From: CALCTE01 sp045627885
Lineage (GTDB): Bacteria > Bacillota > Clostridia > Oscillospirales > CAG-272
NCBI GenBank assembly: GCA_045627885.1
Contig: JAZQOM010000068.1
Span: 1 to 10,026, forward strand
Direction: 5' to 3'
DNA: 10,026 nt
This document shows positions 5,909 through 10,026 of the stretch, piece after piece (position 1 is the first letter of the stretch; every line of letters begins with the position of its first letter). Made by a program: the position numbers and the translations under genes. A model generated the notes under the pieces. That model searched no databases, was not told where the DNA came from, and was given only the letters and a program-made list of their open reading frames with translations.

Positions 5909-7114
5909 ATGAATAAAAAAATAACGCTCGGCACATCAATAGCACTTGTCATATTTGCGATATTGCTTGCTTTTACGGCTACATACCTCGTTTTGAACAA
6001 GCTTTATCAAAAAAAGATAAGCGATTATCTGAAATATACCGAGATGTATGAAAAACTGAATAATTTGGATAAAATAGTAAAATCCGAGTATATAGGCGAT
6101 GTGGACGACGAAGCCGTTATGGACGGTATGCTCAAGGGCTATATAAGCGGCATAGGGGATAAGTACGCGGCGTATTACAATGAAGAAGAATACGCAAACC
6201 TTGTGCTCAGCTTATCCGGCAAAATGACCGGCATCGGCGTCACGGTAAGCTATGACGAAAAGGCGCAGGCGATAAAGGTTATCGGCGTCACCGCCAATTC
6301 TCCTGCCGACGGCGCGGGAATCGCCGAGGGCGATATGATTATCGGAGTTGACGGGCTCACCGTTGCAAATGACGGCTACAACGCCGTCGTTGAGTCAATA
6401 GCCGGCAACGAGGGCGAAAGCGTTACTCTTACCGTCATAAAGGCGGATACGGGTTCAACATCGGAGCTTAAAATAGTCAGAGCCGTCGTAAGCTATTCGT
6501 CGGTATCATCGCGCATTATAAATGACTATATAGGCGTCGTTCAGATAACCGAATTCAACAAGAGCACGCCCGAAGAGTTCAAAAAAATCATGGAAAAGCT
6601 CAAGTCAAGCGGAATAAATTCGTTTATTTTCGATTTGAGGAACAATCTCGGCGGAGAGCTTGACGCGGTATGCTCCGTGCTTGACTACATTCTGCCCGAG
6701 GGCCCGATAGTCAGACTTTTGAACGCCGACGGCGAAGAAACGGTGATAAGCTCCGACAAAAATTGCCTTAAAGGCAACATCTGCGTACTCACCAATAATT
6801 ACACGGCATCGGCCGCAGAGCTTTTCTCTTCCGCGATAAAGGACTACAAGCTCGGATATCTTGTCGGAACGGTTACATACGGCAAGGGCAGAGTTCAGAG
6901 CATAAAGAAATTTGCGGACAATACGGGTATGAAAATATCCACCGAATTATATATGCCGCCGTTCAGCGACAACTTCGACGGAATAGGCGTTTTTCCGGAT
7001 ATTACGGTCGAATACGCGGCAGGCGAAAACGGCAACGAGGATTCGCAGATGACAGCCGCCGTTGAAAAAATAGACGAACTTATTGAGAATGGAGCAAATA
7101 CGGAAAATGATTGA
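5909..7114 (+). CDS. S41 family C-terminal processing protease with PDZ domain, membrane-anchored
   Basis: A 401-residue serine protease of the CTP (Prc/CtpA/CtpB) family, acting outside the membrane. Residues about 8-29 are one hydrophobic segment after MNKK, an uncleaved anchor or signal peptide. A PDZ domain follows at about 95-180 (GIGVTVSYD, then SPADGAGIAEGDMIIGVDG). The S41 core at about 195-375 holds DLRNNLGG (242-249), TASAAEL with catalytic S301, and YGKGRVQ with catalytic K326; the 25-residue Ser-Lys gap equals that of characterised CTPs. L247 stands where Pro is more usual in DLRxNPGG. GGAGG (5898-5902) lies 6 nt before the ATG. CTPs in Gram-negative bacteria are known to degrade murein endopeptidases, so the M23 enzyme just upstream is a natural candidate substrate; that link is inference. 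The last 8 nt overlap metG. Confidence 0.93.
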   Translation: MNKKITLGTSIALVIFAILLAFTATYLVLNKLYQKKISDYLKYTEMYEKLNNLDKIVKSEYIGDVDDEAVMDGMLKGYISGIGDKYAAYYNEEEYANLVLSLSGKMTGIGVTVSYDEKAQAIKVIGVTANSPADGAGIAEGDMIIGVDGLTVANDGYNAVVESIAGNEGESVTLTVIKADTGSTSELKIVRAVVSYSSVSSRIINDYIGVVQITEFNKSTPEEFKKIMEKLKSSGINSFIFDLRNNLGGELDAVCSVLDYILPEGPIVRLLNADGEETVISSDKNCLKGNICVLTNNYTASAAELFSSAIKDYKLGYLVGTVTYGKGRVQSIKKFADNTGMKISTELYMPPFSDNFDGIGVFPDITVEYAAGENGNEDSQMTAAVEKIDELIENGANTEND

Positions 7115-9053
7115 CGCAAAGAATGAAAAATATTATCTCACAACGGCGATAGCCTACACATCGAGAAAGCCTCATGTCGGAAACACATACGAGGTTATCC
7201 TTGCCGACGCGATAGCGAGAGCAAAGAGAGCGATGGGCTACGATGTATTCTTTCTTACCGGCACGGACGAGCACGGTCAGAAGATAGAAAACGACGCAAA
7301 GGCAAACGGCATTTCTCCCAAGGAGCATGTGGACCGCGTCGCCGGAGAGGTCAAAAAGGTTTACGACCTTATGGGCGCAAGCTACGATAAATTTATCCGC
7401 ACAACGGACGATTATCACGAAAAAGCAGTGCAAAAGATATTCAAAAAGCTGTATGAGCAGGGTGATATCTACCTCGGAGAATATTCCGGAATGTACTGCC
7501 TTCCCTGCGAGGCATTCTACACAAAGTCACAGCTTACCGAAGACGGCAAATGCCCCGTGTGCGGAGCCGATGTCACCGAGACAAAGGAAAAGGCGTATTT
7601 CTTAAAGCTCTCGAAGTACGCCGACAGACTCAAGGATTATATAAATGAGCATCCCGACTTCATATTCCCCGAATCGAGAAAGAATGAAATGGTAAAGAAT
7701 TTCCTCGACGCGGGACTTCAGGATTTGTGCGTTTCGAGAACATCTTTCAAGTGGGGAATTCCGGTGGATTTTGACCCTGACCATGTAATCTATGTCTGGG
7801 TTGACGCCCTCTCGAACTATATTACTGCTATGGGATATTCGGTTGACGAAAAGGGAGAGCTTTATTCAAAGTATTGGCCTGCCGATGTTCAGATAATCGG
7901 AAAGGATATACTCCGCTTCCATGTTCTTATATGGCCCATAATTCTGATGGCACTCGGCGAGCCGCTTCCCAAGCACATCTTCGGTCATCCGTGGCTTTTG
8001 TTCGGAGCCGACAAGATGAGCAAGTCCAAGGGAAATGTCATCTATGCCGACGACCTTGTAGAGCGCTTCGGCGTTGACGCGGTAAGGTACTATCTGCTTT
8101 CCGAGATGCCCTACGGCAACGACGGAAGCATCACCTACGAAGCAATCGTATCAAAATACAATACCGACCTTGCAAACACACTCGGAAACCTTGTTTCGAG
8201 AACGATTGCGATGATAAAGAAGTATTTCGGCGGTACAATTCCCGCTCCCGAAGCAAAGGGAGAGCACGATGACGAGCTTATAAGCACCGCGATTTCGGCG
8301 GCTGAAAAATGCGAGGAAAAGATTAACGCATTTATGACGGCTGATGCGCTTGATGAGATATTCACACTGCTTTCGAGATGCAATAAGTACATCGACGAAA
8401 CTGCTCCGTGGATTCTTGCAAAGAGCGAAGATACGCTTCCGAGACTCAAAACAGTTATGTATAACCTTGCCGAGAGCATAAGAACGGCGGCGGTTCTGCT
8501 TTCACCGTTTATGCCTGCAACATCGGCGGAGATAATAAGACAGCTCGGAACGGACAAGAACACATGGCAGAGCGTCGGAAAATTCGGCGTACTTGAGGCG
8601 GGCACAAAGGTTGCGGACGACGCAAGCGCTCTGTTTGCAAGACTTGACGAGCAGAAGGTACTCGAAGAAATATATTCCGAAATCGAGGCGAAAAAGGCGG
8701 CGGCAACTGCAAAGCAGTATGCGCCCGTAGCTTCTGAGATAAATATAGACACCTTCGCGTCGGTTGACCTTCGCGTCGGCAAGATATTGAGCTGCGAGCC
8801 CGTAAAGAAGTCGGATAAGCTCCTTGTTATGCAGATAGACTTGGGCTTTGAGACAAGACAGATAGTCAGCGGAATAGCAAAATTCTATAAGCCCGAACAG
8901 CTTATAGGCAAAAAGGTTGCGGTTGTCGCAAATCTTGCGCCGGTAAAACTGCGCGGAGTAGAGAGCAACGGAATGATTCTTGCTTCCGGCGAAGAAGATG
9001 TCCGTGTCCTCTTTATCGACGACGCTGCGGAATGCGGCTCAAAGATAAGATAA
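7107..9053 (+). CDS. metG: Methionyl-tRNA synthetase with C-terminal tRNA-binding domain
   Basis: MetG charges tRNA-Met, including the initiator, with methionine using ATP in the cytoplasm. The 648-residue class I synthetase has the HIGH-type motif HVGN (23-26) in AYTSRKPHVGNTYE, a zinc knuckle with C131, C134, C149 and C152, and KMSKS (303-307). The anticodon-binding helical domain includes the conserved Trp in DETAPWILAK. An OB-fold Trbp111-like tRNA-binding domain spans about 540-648 (ASVDLRVGKILSCE, then NLAPVKLRGVESNGMIL), which typically mediates dimerisation. I choose ATG 7107, overlapping the S41 stop by 8 nt. Its Shine-Dalgarno is weak (GGAG at 7091-7094, 12 nt away), so translation is probably coupled; ATG 7089 in the same frame, adding 6 residues, cannot be excluded. 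No T-box or SAM leader precedes it. Confidence 0.96.
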   Translation: MIDAKNEKYYLTTAIAYTSRKPHVGNTYEVILADAIARAKRAMGYDVFFLTGTDEHGQKIENDAKANGISPKEHVDRVAGEVKKVYDLMGASYDKFIRTTDDYHEKAVQKIFKKLYEQGDIYLGEYSGMYCLPCEAFYTKSQLTEDGKCPVCGADVTETKEKAYFLKLSKYADRLKDYINEHPDFIFPESRKNEMVKNFLDAGLQDLCVSRTSFKWGIPVDFDPDHVIYVWVDALSNYITAMGYSVDEKGELYSKYWPADVQIIGKDILRFHVLIWPIILMALGEPLPKHIFGHPWLLFGADKMSKSKGNVIYADDLVERFGVDAVRYYLLSEMPYGNDGSITYEAIVSKYNTDLANTLGNLVSRTIAMIKKYFGGTIPAPEAKGEHDDELISTAISAAEKCEEKINAFMTADALDEIFTLLSRCNKYIDETAPWILAKSEDTLPRLKTVMYNLAESIRTAAVLLSPFMPATSAEIIRQLGTDKNTWQSVGKFGVLEAGTKVADDASALFARLDEQKVLEEIYSEIEAKKAAATAKQYAPVASEINIDTFASVDLRVGKILSCEPVKKSDKLLVMQIDLGFETRQIVSGIAKFYKPEQLIGKKVAVVANLAPVKLRGVESNGMILASGEEDVRVLFIDDAAECGSKIR

Positions 9054-9054
9054 A

Positions 9055-9846
9055 ATGATAATAGATTCCCACGCGCACTATGACGATGAGCGATTTGATG
9101 CGGACAGGGCAGAAGCGATAGCTCTTGCGAAAAGCTCCGGAGTCGATATTATAATCAACGCGTCAAGCGATGTAAAAAGCTCACTTGCCGCGGCGGAGCT
9201 TGCAAAAGAGTATCCCTTTATATATGCGCTTGCCGGCATTCACCCTCACGAAGCCGAAAAAGCACAAGAGGATGAGAATTCGCTTTCCGAAATAGAGCGC
9301 ATAGCGACCGAAAACGAAAAGGTAGTCGCAATAGGCGAGATAGGGCTCGACTATTACTACGACCTTTCACCGCGTGATATTCAGAAAAAGTGGTTCAGAT
9401 TGCAGATGTCTCTTGCGCAAAAGCTCAAAATGCCGGTAGTGATACATTCCCGCGACGCGATAGCGGATACCATGGAGATAATAAGAGAATTTCCGGATGT
9501 CACGGGAGTCGTCCACAGCTTTTCCGGAAGTGTCGAAACACTTTCGGAGCTTGTTGAACTCGGATATGCGATATCGCTCGGCGGAGTCGTCACCTTCAAG
9601 AACGCAAAGGCACCGCTTCTTACGGCGGCGGCTTGTCCCGAGGACAGACTGCTTTTGGAGACGGATGCGCCGTATCTTACGCCCGTGCCACACAGAGGAG
9701 AGCGCAACGGCTCGCATTTTATGATACACACGGCGGAAAGAATAGCAGAGCTCCGCGGAATTTCCGTAGAGGAGCTTACCGAAAAATGCGCGGAAAACAC
9801 ACTTCGTATATTTAATATAAGGTATAACAGGGGGCAAAAACAATGA
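9055..9846 (+). CDS. TatD-family metal-dependent hydrolase (DNase)
   Basis: A 263-residue cytoplasmic TIM-barrel hydrolase; studied TatD proteins are divalent-metal 3'-5' exonucleases on DNA or RNA linked to repair. All expected metal ligands are visible: H6 and H8 in DSHAHYDD, E95 in GEIGLDYYYD, H131 in VVIHSRDA, H154 in VVHSFSG and D204 in LETDAPYLTP. Length is normal for the family (about 255-265). The ATG starts 1 nt after the metG TAA, and no Shine-Dalgarno is clear (only AAGATAAGAT upstream), which suggests translation by ribosomes finishing metG. metG-tatD adjacency is common in Firmicutes; the B. subtilis counterpart is yabD next to metS. The stop overlaps the next start as ATGA. Exact substrate is not determined by sequence. 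Confidence 0.94.
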   Translation: MIIDSHAHYDDERFDADRAEAIALAKSSGVDIIINASSDVKSSLAAAELAKEYPFIYALAGIHPHEAEKAQEDENSLSEIERIATENEKVVAIGEIGLDYYYDLSPRDIQKKWFRLQMSLAQKLKMPVVIHSRDAIADTMEIIREFPDVTGVVHSFSGSVETLSELVELGYAISLGGVVTFKNAKAPLLTAAACPEDRLLLETDAPYLTPVPHRGERNGSHFMIHTAERIAELRGISVEELTEKCAENTLRIFNIRYNRGQKQ

Positions 9847-10026
9847 ACGCGACAGGCTTTGACAACGACGCTTATATAAGGCTTCAGTCCGAGCAGATAA
9901 GAAAGAGAATAGGCGAATTCGGCGGCAAGCTTTATCTTGAATTCGGCGGCAAGCTCTTTGACGATAATCACGCATCGAGAGTTTTACCGGGTATCAAGCC
10001 CGACAGCAAGGCGCTTATGCTCAAGG
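9843..10026 (+). CDS. UPF0371 / DUF1846 family protein, 5' part only
   Basis: The ATG at 9843 overlaps the tatD stop by 4 nt (ATGA), with AGGGGG (9829-9834) 8 nt upstream. The frame is open to the window edge, giving 61 residues. The start GFDNDAYIRLQSEQI and the stretch EFGGKLYLEFGGKLFDDNHA followed by SRVLPGIKPDSK match the N-terminus I know from the UPF0371 (DUF1846) family, whose members are about 500 residues. The family has a solved structure from a Corynebacterium but, as far as I know, no agreed function. Most of the gene lies outside this window, so active-site features cannot be checked. Family assignment rests on recognition of the N-terminal motif. Confidence 0.85.
   Translation, partial: MNATGFDNDAYIRLQSEQIRKRIGEFGGKLYLEFGGKLFDDNHASRVLPGIKPDSKALMLK
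9915..9955 (+). repeat. Two 17-bp direct repeats encoding EFGGKL twice
   Basis: GAATTCGGCGGCAAGCT occurs at 9915-9931 and again, identical, at 9939-9955, 24 nt (8 codons) apart and in frame inside the UPF0371 gene. It encodes EFGGKL at residues 25-30 and 33-38. A similar double motif is, from memory, part of the family consensus, so it is probably protein structure rather than a recent duplication, but the nucleotide identity is striking. Confidence 0.9.

Noticed and set aside
3247..8380. Recurring TTTCGAG-like heptamer in several genes
   Set aside because: It appears in different reading contexts where Ser TCG meets Arg AGA or Ser AGC codons, so it reflects codon preference rather than a regulatory or repair site.
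8135..8782. 215-codon minus-strand open frame opposite metG
   Set aside because: It lies wholly inside the anticodon-binding region of MetG, is low-complexity (Ser/Ala-rich) and resembles no protein I know.
9800..9828. TATAAC just before the UPF0371 gene as a -10 box for an internal promoter
   Set aside because: The sequence 17 nt upstream (CACTTC) has no -35 character, and the region is the end of tatD.
9367..9975. Two overlapping minus-strand frames of about 200 codons opposite tatD and the UPF0371 gene
   Set aside because: Both are antisense to conserved metal-site motifs of TatD, and two overlapping frames in the same DNA point to composition rather than genes.

Overview
This window looks like chromosomal housekeeping DNA from a Gram-positive bacterium, most likely of the class Clostridia (an Oscillospirales- or Lachnospirales-like gut anaerobe is my guess; the exact taxon cannot be read from the window). 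The grounds are strong GGAGG-type ribosome binding sites before most genes, heavy use of ATA (Ile) and AGA (Arg) codons, an FtsEX set followed by a secreted M23 hydrolase, a CdaR/PucR-type regulator, and a C-terminal gene of the Firmicutes/Actinobacteria-rich UPF0371 (DUF1846) family. I see no transposase, phage gene, CRISPR array, tRNA or rRNA, and no stretch over 300 bases lacks a gene.

Left part (1-1810): two RNA/ribosome-modification genes diverge from a short intergenic region. rsmE (16S rRNA m3U methyltransferase) runs leftwards off the window edge, and prmA (ribosomal protein L11 methyltransferase) runs rightwards. Each has a good sigma-A-like promoter, and the two -35 boxes sit only 9 bp apart, back to back.

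Centre and right (about 1875-10026): a promoter region with two overlapping sigma-A-like promoters precedes eight co-directional genes with gaps of at most 44 bp and several overlaps, so probably one long operon. The order is a CdaR/PucR-type HTH regulator, ftsE, ftsX, a secreted coiled-coil M23 peptidase, an S41 (CTP-type) PDZ protease, metG, a TatD-family metal hydrolase, and the start of a UPF0371/DUF1846 gene. The first five make a coherent cell-wall module. FtsE and FtsX form the membrane ABC-type machine that in studied bacteria switches on a coiled-coil peptidoglycan hydrolase at the division site. The M23 protein has the architecture of that partner and keeps all its zinc ligands. The S41 protease could trim or degrade the hydrolase, and the regulator could set expression of the whole unit. 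metG, tatD and the UPF0371 gene are translationally chained to this module by overlaps or a 1-nt gap.

No clearly new biological system is visible. The most interesting points are the CdaR-type regulator leading the ftsEX operon with an altered sensor-domain motif, the catalytically complete M23 partner next to a CTP protease, a hairpin that would hide the S41 Shine-Dalgarno, the compact divergent promoter pair, and the linkage of metG and an uncharacterised gene to the division genes.
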